Shown here in pieces: positions 42,729-51,810 of a stretch of DNA of 64,000 nt. The position numbers were made by a program, and so were the translations under genes. Source of the DNA: Mesorhizobium caraganae (GTDB lineage: Bacteria; Pseudomonadota; Alphaproteobacteria; Rhizobiales; Rhizobiaceae); contig NZ_JAFCGY010000021.1 of NCBI RefSeq assembly GCF_016836705.1, forward strand, positions 33,248 to 97,247, written 5' to 3'. Numbering within the stretch: position 1 is the first letter of the stretch; each line of letters starts with the position of its first letter. The notes under the pieces were generated by a model, which saw only the letters and a program-made list of their open reading frames with translations, did no database searches and was not told the DNA's origin.

Positions 42729-42839
42729 GTGCGGTAGAGCGCGTAGGACCTGGAACACCATGGCGAGGCCACGTTCCGACGGATCGATGTCGTTGGCGCG
42801 CACGCCATCAATCAGAAGATCGCCCGCGCTCCCTGGCAT
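42729..42839 (-). pseudogene. Remnant of a sugar ABC transporter ATPase
   Basis: About 37 codons encode GDLLIDGVRANDIDPSER then GLAMVFQ, the Walker A-to-Q-loop interval of MalK/UgpC-type ATPases. The next five codons read VLRAL in frame, while one base over they read SYALY, the expected continuation; PH then returns in frame. So one base was gained after CAG and one lost later. Neither Walker A, signature nor Walker B is present. It begins exactly at the ROK kinase stop (TGATG). Compare GLAMVFQ with IAMVFQSYALYPH in the intact gene at 48662. Confidence 0.75.
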
Positions 42840-43843
42840 CAGCGGTCGCGCCCGCGGTCCTTGTCGTCCTGCGCCATCGCCAGTGCCAAACCCGGTTCAC
42901 CTTCCCACAGGATCAGGCTGGCGGCGCCGATCAGCCCGGCACGGTCGCCAAGCTCGGCGCGCACGATCGGCACGTCGCGGTAGGCCGGCATGGCCCGCTG
43001 CTGGACGACCGCCGCGATCGACGGCGCCAGCAGGTCGAAACCGTTGGAAAGACCGCCGCCCATGACAATTAAATCGGGCGAATAGAGGTGCAGCAGGTTG
43101 GTGAAGCCGATGCCCAACCATCCCGCTTCCGCCTCGATCAGCTCGAGAGCGTTGGCGTCGCCGGCCTGGGCTGCCTCGACAACATGCCTGGCCGAGACGT
43201 CGCCATCATTCGACAGCCGTCGCAGCTGCGAACCGTCACCCGCTGCGGTCAGCCGCGTGGCGCGGCGTCCGAGCGCGGTTCCCGAAGCAACAGCCTCGAA
43301 GCAGCCGATGGCGCCGCAAAAGCAGCGGTCGCCTTCGCCGGTGATGGTCATGTGGCCGATCTCGGCCGCCAGCCCACGCCTGCCGTGATAGATGTGGCCG
43401 TCGGCGACGACGCCGCCGCCAATGCCGGTCGACACGGTGACGAACACCAGCGATCCACTGCCGCGTCCGGCGCCGAAACGCCATTCGCCGAGCGCCGCCG
43501 CATTGGCGTCGTTCTCCAGCCGCACCGGCAAACCGAAATGCTGCCCCAGAATGTCGATCAGCGGCACGTCGTGCCAGCCCGCCAGCGTTGGCGGCGCAAT
43601 CACGATCCCCGCCTTGGGGTCCAGCGGCCCCGGCGCACCGACGCCGATGCCGGCAATTTCGGCCTGCGGACTTTGCGATATGAGATCGCCGGCGAGCGCA
43701 ATGATCTGGCCGATCACCGCTTCCGAGCCCGCGCCCGCCATCGTTGGCGCCGAAGCATGCGCGACGACACTGCCGTCGCTTTCGACCAGCGCGCCGCGCA
43801 GCGCCGTGCCGCCGAGATCGAAGGCGAGCGCAAGCTTGCTCAT
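42839..43843 (-). CDS. ROK family sugar kinase
   Basis: 334 residues. DLGGTALRGA near the N-terminus binds phosphate, ENDANAAALGEW is the catalytic-aspartate region, EIGHMTI supplies the zinc histidine and CFCGAIGCFE the ROK zinc cysteines. These kinases phosphorylate hexoses such as glucose, allose or N-acetylmannosamine. Its start shares one base with the epimerase stop. An RPE-type epimerase followed by a ROK kinase is also the order of alsE-alsK in Escherichia coli, so an allose/allulose-like sugar is possible. Confidence 0.87.
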   Translation of the reverse strand: MSKLALAFDLGGTALRGALVESDGSVVAHASAPTMAGAGSEAVIGQIIALAGDLISQSPQAEIAGIGVGAPGPLDPKAGIVIAPPTLAGWHDVPLIDILGQHFGLPVRLENDANAAALGEWRFGAGRGSGSLVFVTVSTGIGGGVVADGHIYHGRRGLAAEIGHMTITGEGDRCFCGAIGCFEAVASGTALGRRATRLTAAGDGSQLRRLSNDGDVSARHVVEAAQAGDANALELIEAEAGWLGIGFTNLLHLYSPDLIVMGGGLSNGFDLLAPSIAAVVQQRAMPAYRDVPIVRAELGDRAGLIGAASLILWEGEPGLALAMAQDDKDRGRDR

Positions 43844-44562
43844 CAGGCGGCGACCTCCAGCCCGTGCAGCCAGGCCATGCGCCGCGCAAGGTCGGGGTCG
43901 CCGAAGGCCAGTGAGCCCAGCACCACGGTCTCGGCGCCTGCGGCGCGCAGCAGCGGCACCGTCTCGTGGCGAATACCGCCATCGGCGGCGAGCACGATGT
44001 CGGCTTCACGGCCGGCTTTGCGCATCAGCGCGCGCGCCTCGATCAGGCGGGGGCAGGCTTGTTCCGACAGGCTCTGGCCCTTGACGCCAATAGAAGTGCC
44101 GAGCAGCGTCACGAACGCCACTTCAGAAAGGAAAGGCGTGATTGCCGCGACCGGCGTTTCCAGCCGCAGCACCACGCCGGCCTCGGCGCCGAGCTCATGC
44201 GCCAGTCTCACAGCGCGCAGGCCAGCCTCGCCATTTTCGGCATGGACGCTGATCAGGTCGGCGCCGGCCTCGATGAATTGCCGCGTCTGCGCCTCGACGA
44301 TCTCGGCTTCGACCATCAAATGCACATGAATAGGCTTCGCCGTCAGCTTGGCGATACGCGCCACCAGATCCGGGAAGAACAGGAAGCCCGGGGTGAAGCG
44401 GGCGTCGGCGACGTCGATATGGTGGATATCGGCATGGGCCTCGATGCGCTTCAGATCGCGCTCCATATTGGCGAGGTCGGCCGACCACAGCGAGAACTCG
44501 CCGATCAGACGGTCGCGCGGCAACGCGGCGATTGCGGCGGGGCCGGACAGGGATTTCATCAT
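43843..44562 (-). CDS. Ribulose-phosphate 3-epimerase family protein
   Basis: About 239 residues. Features of the RPE/AlsE TIM barrel are HHIDVADARFTPGFLF near residue 47, PIHVHLMV near 77, VHAENG near 102 and ADGGIRHE near 188. The family's metal-binding HxD is present (HHIDV). The product is probably an epimerised ketose phosphate. I prefer ATG 44562, nine bases after GGAG, over the ATG at 44577 that overlaps the upstream gene further. It is part of the isomerase-epimerase-ROK set. Confidence 0.8.
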   Translation of the reverse strand: MMKSLSGPAAIAALPRDRLIGEFSLWSADLANMERDLKRIEAHADIHHIDVADARFTPGFLFFPDLVARIAKLTAKPIHVHLMVEAEIVEAQTRQFIEAGADLISVHAENGEAGLRAVRLAHELGAEAGVVLRLETPVAAITPFLSEVAFVTLLGTSIGVKGQSLSEQACPRLIEARALMRKAGREADIVLAADGGIRHETVPLLRAAGAETVVLGSLAFGDPDLARRMAWLHGLEVAA

Positions 44563-44566
44563 CGTT

Positions 44567-45388
44567 TCAGGCTCCATAGCCGCGCATGGTCTGGCGGTTG
44601 GTCTTGACCGCCTTGGCCGGATCGGCGGCGGCGGTCTCGGACTCTTCCTCCAGCACCAGCCAGCCGTTGAAGTTGGGGGCAGCGCTGGCGATCTCGATCA
44701 CCTTCGCCGTATCGCAGACGCCCCTGCCGAGCATCGCCCAGCTGCCGTTTGCGTCGACATCCTTCAGGTGGACGTAGCGGATACGATCGCGGTAGGTGGT
44801 GAGCGTATCGGCCATGTCCTGACCGCCGCGCAAGATGTGACCGGTGTCCGGCACCCAGCCGACCAGCGCGGCGTCGATCAGCCCGAAGATGCGGTCATAG
44901 TCGGTGCGGTCGAACAGCAGCGTATTGTGGTGCGAACTCGGATGCATCGCGACCTGGACGCCAGCCTTGCGCCCGAGCTCGCCGGCTTTGTTGTAGACCT
45001 CGGCGGCAATGGCGAACTTGTCATCGCGCGCTCCGTCGGAGACGACGGTGGCCGAGCCCATCGACACCAGCGCGCCCGGAAAAGCGGCGGCGAAATCGAT
45101 CCAGCGCTGCGCGGTCTCGAGGTCAGCGCCGATCTGATCCTGCAGCGTAAAACCGCTCTTCGAACCGAACGCGAAGGAGACAAGCGTCAATCCAGACACC
45201 TTCAGCGCGGCCGCGAATTCCGCAGGCTTGCCGGCATAGCGGCCGATCATCGTGTCGGTGATCTCGATGCCGGCGTAGCCGCCATCAGCGATCGCTTTCA
45301 GCAGATCGTCGGGGTCGCCGGCAAAACGGTCTCCGAGCATTTCCCAGGTAAAGGTCTGGCAGCCGACTTTGAGGTCTTTCACGGTCAT
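44567..45388 (-). CDS. Sugar phosphate isomerase/epimerase (AP endonuclease 2-like TIM barrel)
   Basis: 273 residues of the xylose isomerase-like TIM-barrel family (IolE, IolI, tagatose 3-epimerase). Metal-binding positions appear as IEITD near residue 43, AMHPSSHHN near 148, DTGHILRGG near 185 and VLEEES near 247. It isomerises or dehydrates an unphosphorylated keto sugar or inosose. It lies 20 bases after the permease gene and just before the epimerase. Confidence 0.82.
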   Translation of the reverse strand: MTVKDLKVGCQTFTWEMLGDRFAGDPDDLLKAIADGGYAGIEITDTMIGRYAGKPAEFAAALKVSGLTLVSFAFGSKSGFTLQDQIGADLETAQRWIDFAAAFPGALVSMGSATVVSDGARDDKFAIAAEVYNKAGELGRKAGVQVAMHPSSHHNTLLFDRTDYDRIFGLIDAALVGWVPDTGHILRGGQDMADTLTTYRDRIRYVHLKDVDANGSWAMLGRGVCDTAKVIEIASAAPNFNGWLVLEEESETAAADPAKAVKTNRQTMRGYGA

Positions 45389-45407
45389 CCTTTCATTCCT
45401 TGATATC

Positions 45408-46250
45408 CTACTTGACCGAGCCTGCGGTCATGCCGGCGAGGAAGAACCTCTGGGCAACGAGGTAGATGACCAGGAGCGGCAGCGAGCCCAGCACGCTCAT
45501 CGCCATCATCTGGTTCCATTCGAAGGCGTGTTGCCCCATCAACAGCTGGATGCCGATCGGGACGGTGCGCATGGACGTTGACTTCGTCAGCGTCAGCGCA
45601 AAGAGAAATTCGTTCCAGCACAACAGGAAGGTGTAGACCGACGTCGCCACGATACCAGGCAGCGAGATCGGGACGATCACCCGCCAGAGCGCGGTCCAGC
45701 TGGTGCCGCCGTCGACAGCCACCGCTTCATCGAGATCGCGGGGCAAGGTGTTCAGATATCCCGTCATCAGCAGGATCGCGTAGGGCAGCGTAAACACTAG
45801 GTAAGTCAGGATCAGTGCGACGTAGGTGTCGAAGATGCCATACGAGACGACAAGCCCGAAGAAGGGGATCAAAAGCGTGATCGGCGGGATCGTCTGCGTG
45901 CTGATGATAAGCGTGTTGAGGCTGCCCTTGCCGCGGAAATTGAAACGGCTGAACCCATAGGCCGCCAGCAGGGCGATCAGCACCGTCAGCACGGTCACCG
46001 CTCCGGCCACGAAGTAGCTGTTGAAGAAGAAGCGCAGCTTTACCGGGTCACCAAGGATGGCCGCATACGCTTCCAGCGTGAAGGCCTTTGGCAGGACGGT
46101 TGGCGGCAGGGCAAAGATTTCGGTATTCGACTTGAACGAACTGCTCAGCATCCAATAGATCGGGAAGGCCGCGAAAAAGAGCCCTGCGGCAAGCGCGACA
46201 TGGAGCGCGACGGTGATCAGCCTGTCTTTCGGCGTGTGCCTTTTCCTCAT
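45408..46250 (-). CDS. Carbohydrate ABC transporter permease (MalG-like, CUT1)
   Basis: 280 residues with six predicted transmembrane helices. The EAA-type loop DLDEAVAVDGGTSWTALWRVIVP contacts the ATPase (about residues 180-203). The C-terminus AGMTAGSVK is typical of MalG-type permeases. It starts five bases after the other permease stops; upstream codons in the same frame belong to the neighbour. Confidence 0.9.
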   Translation of the reverse strand: MRKRHTPKDRLITVALHVALAAGLFFAAFPIYWMLSSSFKSNTEIFALPPTVLPKAFTLEAYAAILGDPVKLRFFFNSYFVAGAVTVLTVLIALLAAYGFSRFNFRGKGSLNTLIISTQTIPPITLLIPFFGLVVSYGIFDTYVALILTYLVFTLPYAILLMTGYLNTLPRDLDEAVAVDGGTSWTALWRVIVPISLPGIVATSVYTFLLCWNEFLFALTLTKSTSMRTVPIGIQLLMGQHAFEWNQMMAMSVLGSLPLLVIYLVAQRFFLAGMTAGSVK

Positions 46251-46255
46251 GGTGA

Positions 46256-47152
46256 CTACCGAGCCTTTTGATAGCGGATGTAGAACAGCGTCAGGCCGAG
46301 AGAGATCAGCAGGATGACCACGGCGCTCGCCGACGCCTGCGACAGGTTGTAGCTCGAAAACGCCAGCTTGTAGGTGTAGGTGCTCAGCACCTCGGTCGAG
46401 TAGATCGGACCGCCGCCCGTCGTGATCCAGATCAACGGGAAAACCTGCATGGTCCAGATGAAATCCAGCAGCGAGATGCTGATGATGATCGGCATCAGCT
46501 GCGGGATGGTGATGAAGATCAGCTTCTGGTAGGCCTTCGCCCCGTCGATATAGGCGGCCTCGTAGAAATCCTTGGGAATGCCTTGCAGGCCCGCCAGCAG
46601 GCTGACCATGAAAAGCGGATAACCCGCCCAGATATTGGCGAAGGTGACGGCGTGCAGCGCGGTCTCGGGCGAGGAAAACCACTCGACCTTGGAGCCGATG
46701 ATGCCCATCTGCATGAGAACGCTGTTCACGACACCGTTCGGCTCAAGCAGGAGGCGCCAGATCACGGCGATAATCACCGCGGTGAACAGCCAAGGCAGTA
46801 TGTAGAGCACGCGCAGAATGTTGCGCAGCGTCGGATTGATGCGGTCGCTGTTCAGCATGAGTGCGAAGACCATGCCGATGGTCATATGGAAGACGACACT
46901 CATGCATGTGAAGTAGAGTGTGTGCCACAGCGAGGCCCAGAACACCGGATCGGCAAAGATCGCCTGGTAGTGTTTCAGTCCGGCAAAGGACGGGTCGCGA
47001 CGCAGCACCGCGCTGTTCTGGAACGAATAGCCAATCACCGTCACCATCGGCAGCAGCATCAGAAGGCCGATTATGAGGAGCGAGGGTGACAGATAGAGAT
47101 AGGGGGCGACCGCTCGTTTCAGTCGATGGTGGGAGCGCTTCTGCCGAGTCAT
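46256..47152 (-). CDS. Carbohydrate ABC transporter permease (MalF-like, CUT1)
   Basis: 298 residues, six transmembrane helices after a basic N-terminus (KRSHHRLKRA). The EAA loop FYEAAYIDGAKAYQKLIFI is near residue 200. It forms the membrane channel with the MalG-like protein. GGGTGG precedes ATG 47152. A strong hairpin separates it from the binding-protein gene. Confidence 0.9.
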   Translation of the reverse strand: MTRQKRSHHRLKRAVAPYLYLSPSLLIIGLLMLLPMVTVIGYSFQNSAVLRRDPSFAGLKHYQAIFADPVFWASLWHTLYFTCMSVVFHMTIGMVFALMLNSDRINPTLRNILRVLYILPWLFTAVIIAVIWRLLLEPNGVVNSVLMQMGIIGSKVEWFSSPETALHAVTFANIWAGYPLFMVSLLAGLQGIPKDFYEAAYIDGAKAYQKLIFITIPQLMPIIISISLLDFIWTMQVFPLIWITTGGGPIYSTEVLSTYTYKLAFSSYNLSQASASAVVILLISLGLTLFYIRYQKAR

Positions 47153-47232
47153 GTGCCACCCTTGGGGTATGCCTTCAAGACGAAGGTGCGCTTCGGAAAC
47201 AGGTCCATCTCAAATTGCCGATCCGTTGTTGA

Positions 47233-47263
47233 CGGGTGGCCTGCCCGAAAGTCAGGCCACCCG
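47233..47263 (-). other. Intergenic stem-loop between binding-protein and permease genes
   Basis: Perfect 11-bp arms at 47233-47243 and 47253-47263 enclose a nine-base loop. On the minus strand no T run follows (GTCAACAACG), so it is not a simple intrinsic terminator. Stem-loops in this place, as in malE-malF, protect the binding-protein mRNA 3' end and lower permease expression. Confidence 0.7.
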
Positions 47264-47293
47264 GTGGAAGATAGCAAACGGGCAATGAGCCGC

Positions 47294-48541
47294 TCAGAAT
47301 TTCGCCATCCAGCCCTTTTGAGCGTTGGCTGCGGCCTGTTCCGGAGACTGCTCGCCGGCGAGCATCTTCTGGGCTTGCACGTCGAACTGGGTCATCAGGT
47401 CTTCAGCCACCGGCAGACCCGTGAATTCGTTGGCGAGATAGCCGGTCTTGAAGATTTCAAAAGCCTTGGCGAAAGCCTTGTCCGAGGTCACGAAATCGGG
47501 CTTGGCATTGACGTTGCCCGGGAAGGCGTTTGCAAGCGACACGAGCTTGGCATTCACCTTTTCACTCATCAGATATTGGACGAGTTTCCAGGCCTCTTCC
47601 TGATGTTTCGAGGCGGCAGAGATGCCGATGCCCCAGGAGGCATAGGGAAGGCCGCGCTTGCCGGTATAGTTTTCCACGACCGGGACCGGGATGAGATCGA
47701 AGTTCAGCTTGGGATTGCGTTTGCGGATGAGGTTCACATGCGCAAGTGAGTCGATCATCATTCCGACCCGATCGTTGACGAATTCCTCGACCTTTTCCTG
47801 CTCGGTCTTGGTGGCAATGCCGGGCGAGACGACGCCGGCGTCGTTCAGCGATTTGACGAAGGTGAGCATATCGACGACCGGCTTGCCCTCGAGAGCCGGC
47901 TTGCCGTCAGCCATCATCGATTGACCCGAGGCCCAGACCCACGACATCATGTCGTTCTGGACACCGGACGGCGTTTGCAGCGACAAGGGCAGCACCCAGC
48001 CATACTGGTTCTTGTCGGCATGGGTCATCTTCTTGGCGGCTTCGAGAAATTCCGCGCGGGTCGACGGCAGCTTGGTCACGCCTGCCTGGGCGGCGAGGTC
48101 CAAATTCACGAAGACCGGATAGACGAACGAAGCCACAGGAAACATCACTGCTTTGCCGTCCACCTTGATGATATCCGCGACCTGGGTCTTGTCGAACCCG
48201 CTCGCTTCCATCATCGGGTTCATATCGGCCAGCGCACCCTGCGCGTTCAGATTGTTCACCCAGGCGCCGTCGAGACCGACGACGTCGCTAAGCGTTCCAG
48301 TTGCGGCACCAACCGAGATCTGATCTCGCGTGGTCGCATAGGGGCCGCTGACCAGCGTCACTTTGATTCCGGGGTTTGCAGCCTCGAAGTCATTCATGAT
48401 TGCCCTGAGCGATCCGGCCGGCAATTCGGGCTCCCACCATTGGGTGAATTCCAGCGTCGTGTCCGCCATGGCGCTGGTTGCGCCAAGCAACCATGCGGCC
48501 GCGGCTATTTTCAGCATCGCGGGTTGTATCCGAAACATCAT
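47294..48541 (-). CDS. Sugar ABC transporter solute-binding protein (SBP family 1)
   Basis: 415 residues: a Sec signal peptide (residues 1-26, ending TSAMA-DT), then the MalE-type fold with FTQWWEPELP, VVGLDGAWV and GLPYASWGIGIS. It captures a carbohydrate in the periplasm for the CUT1 importer. ATG 48541 or 48538, both after AAGGAGGAG, are possible; the frame upstream is not translated by any good site. It precedes the permeases on the minus strand. Confidence 0.9.
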   Translation of the reverse strand: MMFRIQPAMLKIAAAAWLLGATSAMADTTLEFTQWWEPELPAGSLRAIMNDFEAANPGIKVTLVSGPYATTRDQISVGAATGTLSDVVGLDGAWVNNLNAQGALADMNPMMEASGFDKTQVADIIKVDGKAVMFPVASFVYPVFVNLDLAAQAGVTKLPSTRAEFLEAAKKMTHADKNQYGWVLPLSLQTPSGVQNDMMSWVWASGQSMMADGKPALEGKPVVDMLTFVKSLNDAGVVSPGIATKTEQEKVEEFVNDRVGMMIDSLAHVNLIRKRNPKLNFDLIPVPVVENYTGKRGLPYASWGIGISAASKHQEEAWKLVQYLMSEKVNAKLVSLANAFPGNVNAKPDFVTSDKAFAKAFEIFKTGYLANEFTGLPVAEDLMTQFDVQAQKMLAGEQSPEQAAANAQKGWMAKF

Positions 48542-48661
48542 TTTCTCCTCCTTCTTCAAGATCGACCGCACAATGCAACCGATCGTCTGCTTCATTCAGA
48601 AGTCTTCTTACGAGTACTTCGCGGGCGCCTCACCCTCGCCTGCGGGCTCTGCCACAGATCT

Positions 48662-49807
48662 TCAGATCGCCAGGTGCGTCTCGGGATCGAAGAAATGGAG
48701 CTTGGTATCATCCAGGGCCAACCGGATCGCCGAACCGGAGCGGACTGCGCTGTCCGGTTCGAATCTCGCCACCGCATTCGACGTCAGGCCGAAATCCTGC
48801 ACCGCGTCGGGGTCGCCGGAGTCCACCCGGACCCCGTCGATGTTCAGATGGACGATATGTTCCGACCCGAGTTCTTCGATCGAGGTCACCTTTGCGGGTA
48901 TCGTCTGATACTTGCGGCCAGATTCGAGGCTGCTGTCATAGAGATCCTCCGGTCGTATCCCGAACACGACCTTGCGCCCTGCATACGACTTCAAACCCGG
49001 CCTGCGCACGAAGGCTGCATCCTGCAGCCGAATGGCGAAGGTGCCTGACATCAGTTCGTCGCCCGTAAGGGTCGCCTCGAAAAGGTTCATCGAAGGAGAA
49101 CCGATGAAGCCGGCAACGAAGGCGTTCACCGGCGATTCATAGAGCCTCTTGGGTGTGTCGACCTGCTGCAGCACGCCGCCTTTCAACACCGCGACCCTGT
49201 CCCCCATCGTCATCGCTTCGATTTGGTCGTGGGTCACGTAAATGGTCGTTACGCCGAGCTGCTTTTGCAGGCTGGTGATTTCGGCGCGCATTTGCACACG
49301 CAGTTTCGCATCCAGATTGGAAAGGGGTTCGTCCATGAGAAAGGCGGCCGGCTCGCGTACCATGGCGCGGCCCATGGCAACCCGTTGACGCTGTCCGCCT
49401 GAAAGGTTCGCGGGTTTGCTGTCCAGCAAAGACGTCAGCTGAAGGGTTTTGGCGATCTCGTCCACGCGCTTCTTGCGCTCGGCCTTCGGCTTGCCTGCCA
49501 GCCGCATCGAAAAGGCGATGTTTTCGGACACCGTCATATGCGGGTAGAGCGCGTAGCTTTGGAAGACCATTGCGATGTCGCGGTCCTTGGGCGGCATGTC
49601 GACGACGTCGACTCCGCCGATCCGAAGGCTGCCGCTGGTGATGTCCTCCAGTCCCGCGATCATTCGCAACGCCGTGGATTTGCCGCAGCCGGACGGTCCG
49701 ACGAGAATCAAGAACTCGCCGTCCTTGACCGACAGGTTCAATTGGTCGATTGCGCGAAAATTGTTCCCGTAGGTTTTGCAGATGTTCTCAAGAATGACTT
49801 CTGCCAT
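48662..49807 (-). CDS. Sugar ABC transporter ATPase (UgpC/MalK-like)
   Basis: 381 residues. Walker A GPSGCGKST is near residue 37, Q-loop VFQSYALYPHM near 80, signature LSGGQRQRVAMGRAM near 134, Walker B FLMDEPLSNLDAK near 155 and H-loop VTHDQIEAMTM near 188. The C-terminal 130 residues form the MalK-type regulatory/TOBE domain with FGIRPEDLYD. It energises the importer made by the next three genes. GGAGGGAGG precedes ATG 49807. Confidence 0.92.
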   Translation of the reverse strand: MAEVILENICKTYGNNFRAIDQLNLSVKDGEFLILVGPSGCGKSTALRMIAGLEDITSGSLRIGGVDVVDMPPKDRDIAMVFQSYALYPHMTVSENIAFSMRLAGKPKAERKKRVDEIAKTLQLTSLLDSKPANLSGGQRQRVAMGRAMVREPAAFLMDEPLSNLDAKLRVQMRAEITSLQKQLGVTTIYVTHDQIEAMTMGDRVAVLKGGVLQQVDTPKRLYESPVNAFVAGFIGSPSMNLFEATLTGDELMSGTFAIRLQDAAFVRRPGLKSYAGRKVVFGIRPEDLYDSSLESGRKYQTIPAKVTSIEELGSEHIVHLNIDGVRVDSGDPDAVQDFGLTSNAVARFEPDSAVRSGSAIRLALDDTKLHFFDPETHLAI

Positions 49808-49899
49808 ATTCCTCCCTCCGCAAGTGTATAAGCCACAGATTGTTATAATTCTTCTCGGCCTATGCTCGTCCGCGAAATGTTTCCTCGGATAATTTCAGA

Positions 49900-50844
49900 T
49901 TATGCTCCAGCATTCACTTTTTTCAGTTCGACTGCTGACGGCGCGTTCGTCGATGCCAGAAGTTCCGTGACCTGGTCGTCGGTGGGAAGCGCCTCGCGCC
50001 CGCCACGCCCCGTTATCGAAAGGGCCGCCGCCGCGGCCGCGAATGCGACCCGGCCCGCGGTGTCGGCCCCGCGCGTCAATGCAAGGGCATAGGCGCCATG
50101 AAAGCAGTCACCCGCGCCGGTCGAGTCGACGACCGCAACCCGATGCGGGGGCAGGTGCCAAAGCCCTGTCTCGTCGCGTCCGCGATAGTACACGCCCCTG
50201 CCGCCATCAGTCAGAACCACGGCGGACCGCGACGGCAACCACAATGCATCGAGTATCTCGGCGGGCGATCGGCACCCTGTGGCAGTCCGCGCAAAGCCGA
50301 GAGGAAGAATGAGATGGTCGCAGAGCGCGATCAGCCTCTCCGTGGCTGCGCCGCTGCTCCATTCGATATCGCCGAGGATCGCAAGGCCGAGATCGCGAGC
50401 CCGAGCCACGACATCCAGCGACCGGATCGCATAGCCATCGACGATCAGGACGGTCGCGCGGCTGAGGATATCGTCCGGAAAGTCCGGAGCGGTGCCCAGC
50501 ATCGCATCGTCGTCATACGCGATGAACCGTTCCCCGTCCGAGCCGACGGTGATCCGCGAGCGCACCGGGCGCGCGTCGGGATGGCGCGGCGCGAATGCGG
50601 TTTCAATACCACTCGCCACGAGATCGAGCTGCATGGCGTCGTCCGCGGCAATGCCCAGCCATCCGACGAACCCGGCGGTTCCGCCGAGCCGCGCGACGGC
50701 GGCCAGCGCCGTCGCGACATTTCCCCCGAAAGCGCGGGCACTTTGCAGAACCTTCCCCTTGCCTGCCGACAACGGCTGATCGACGTAGACGATGTCGTCG
50801 ATCGCAATAGCGCCGAAGCCGAGGATCGAGGGGACGGTGGGCAT
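49900..50844 (-). CDS. PfkB family sugar kinase (YihV-like)
   Basis: 314 residues. The GG motif is in FGGNVATALAAVARLGG near residue 40 and the catalytic signature VVDSTGAGDCFHGAYALAL near 245. The region around the second signature and GDIEW resembles E. coli YihV, 6-deoxy-6-sulfofructose kinase, more than ribokinase or fructokinase, judged by eye. It would phosphorylate a ketose that the aldolase next door then splits. The start is three bases after the aldolase stop. Confidence 0.85.
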   Translation of the reverse strand: MPTVPSILGFGAIAIDDIVYVDQPLSAGKGKVLQSARAFGGNVATALAAVARLGGTAGFVGWLGIAADDAMQLDLVASGIETAFAPRHPDARPVRSRITVGSDGERFIAYDDDAMLGTAPDFPDDILSRATVLIVDGYAIRSLDVVARARDLGLAILGDIEWSSGAATERLIALCDHLILPLGFARTATGCRSPAEILDALWLPSRSAVVLTDGGRGVYYRGRDETGLWHLPPHRVAVVDSTGAGDCFHGAYALALTRGADTAGRVAFAAAAAALSITGRGGREALPTDDQVTELLASTNAPSAVELKKVNAGA

Positions 50845-50847
50845 CGT

Positions 50848-51648
50848 TCAGGCCCCCGCCTTCGCCAGGGCGTCTTGCGCCGAAAGGCCGTCATGGATGA
50901 CGCCACGAAAGGCAAGCGCTGCCTTCTCCGGATCGCCATGCCCCCAGAGATTACGGCCTACCACGGCGCCGCGTGCGCCGGCACGGATGGCGTCCGCCGT
51001 CTGCTGAAGCGCGCCGAGCAGCGTGTCGGTCTTTGGACCACCCGCGATCACAACCGGCACCGGGCAAGTCCGGACGGTCTCTCGGAACGACTCGAAATCG
51101 CCCGTGTAGCCGATTTTGATCACGTCGACGCCGGACTCGTAGCCGATGCGCGCCGCATAGGCGATCTCGTCGGGGGTGAAGACGATTTTTGCTCCGTCGG
51201 TAAAATCGCGAGGGTAGATATGTGCCACCACAGGCATGCCGTAGCGGGCCGCCGCATTCACTGAATCGGTCAGCCAGCGTATGTATTTGCCCTCGGTCGC
51301 GCCGCGCACCGGAATGGCCACGGCCAACGCATCGGCGCCAGCGCGCACCGCGTCCTCGGGCGTTGCGATCAACTCGCTGATGCGATCGTCCGGAGTGAAG
51401 CAGCCCGCCTGAATCACCAGGGAAGCTTTGCCCGCATATTGCGGCCACAGATGGCGCGCGGTGCCAGGCTGGATGCTGACGTAGTCGGGTTTGCCCGCCA
51501 TGACGCGTGCGAGCGCACCCGGCAGGTCGGCAAGGCCGCCTTTGCGCACGTCGCCATAGCCGACGAAGTGGTCGACCGCGCCGCCAAAAAGGTTCCCCGA
51601 TGGATGCGAGAAGAGGCGCGCAAGACGCACCTTGGTTCCTAGGCTCAT
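50848..51648 (-). CDS. Class I aldolase (FbaB/LsrF/DeoC-type TIM barrel)
   Basis: 266 residues. The Schiff-base lysine is in VDVIKIGYTGD near residue 177, preceded by PVVAHIYPRD near 140 and followed by VVIAGGPKTD and GAVVGRNLWG, which form the phosphate site of the archaeal-type FBP aldolase/LsrF family. It would split a ketose (bis)phosphate to two three-carbon units or act as an LsrF-like thiolase. It heads the minus-strand operon with kinase and importer, divergent from the DeoR gene. Confidence 0.84.
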   Translation of the reverse strand: MSLGTKVRLARLFSHPSGNLFGGAVDHFVGYGDVRKGGLADLPGALARVMAGKPDYVSIQPGTARHLWPQYAGKASLVIQAGCFTPDDRISELIATPEDAVRAGADALAVAIPVRGATEGKYIRWLTDSVNAAARYGMPVVAHIYPRDFTDGAKIVFTPDEIAYAARIGYESGVDVIKIGYTGDFESFRETVRTCPVPVVIAGGPKTDTLLGALQQTADAIRAGARGAVVGRNLWGHGDPEKAALAFRGVIHDGLSAQDALAKAGA

Positions 51649-51724
51649 GAGTACAAAATTCCCTGATCGGTTGATTTCAAAATCCCGGACTCAGTGTTTC
51701 CGAAAGAAAAAAGAAAAACAATCT

Positions 51725-51740
51725 TTCGAAAGCTTTCGAA
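51725..51740. promoter_or_regulatory. Perfect 16-bp palindrome, candidate DeoR operator
   Basis: TTCGAAAGCTTTCGAA is fully palindromic, centred 85 bases before both the DeoR ATG at 51811 and the aldolase ATG at 51648. TTTCCGAAAG at 51698-51707 is a related half-site. TTCG-containing repeats are usual for DeoR-family operators such as that of GlpR. Confidence 0.7.
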
Positions 51741-51810
51741 TTTGCGTATTTTTGGTAAGGTGAGCCGAGGCCAGAGCGGTGGCTTGACGCAGGGAGGCAA
51801 GGGCAGGGCA

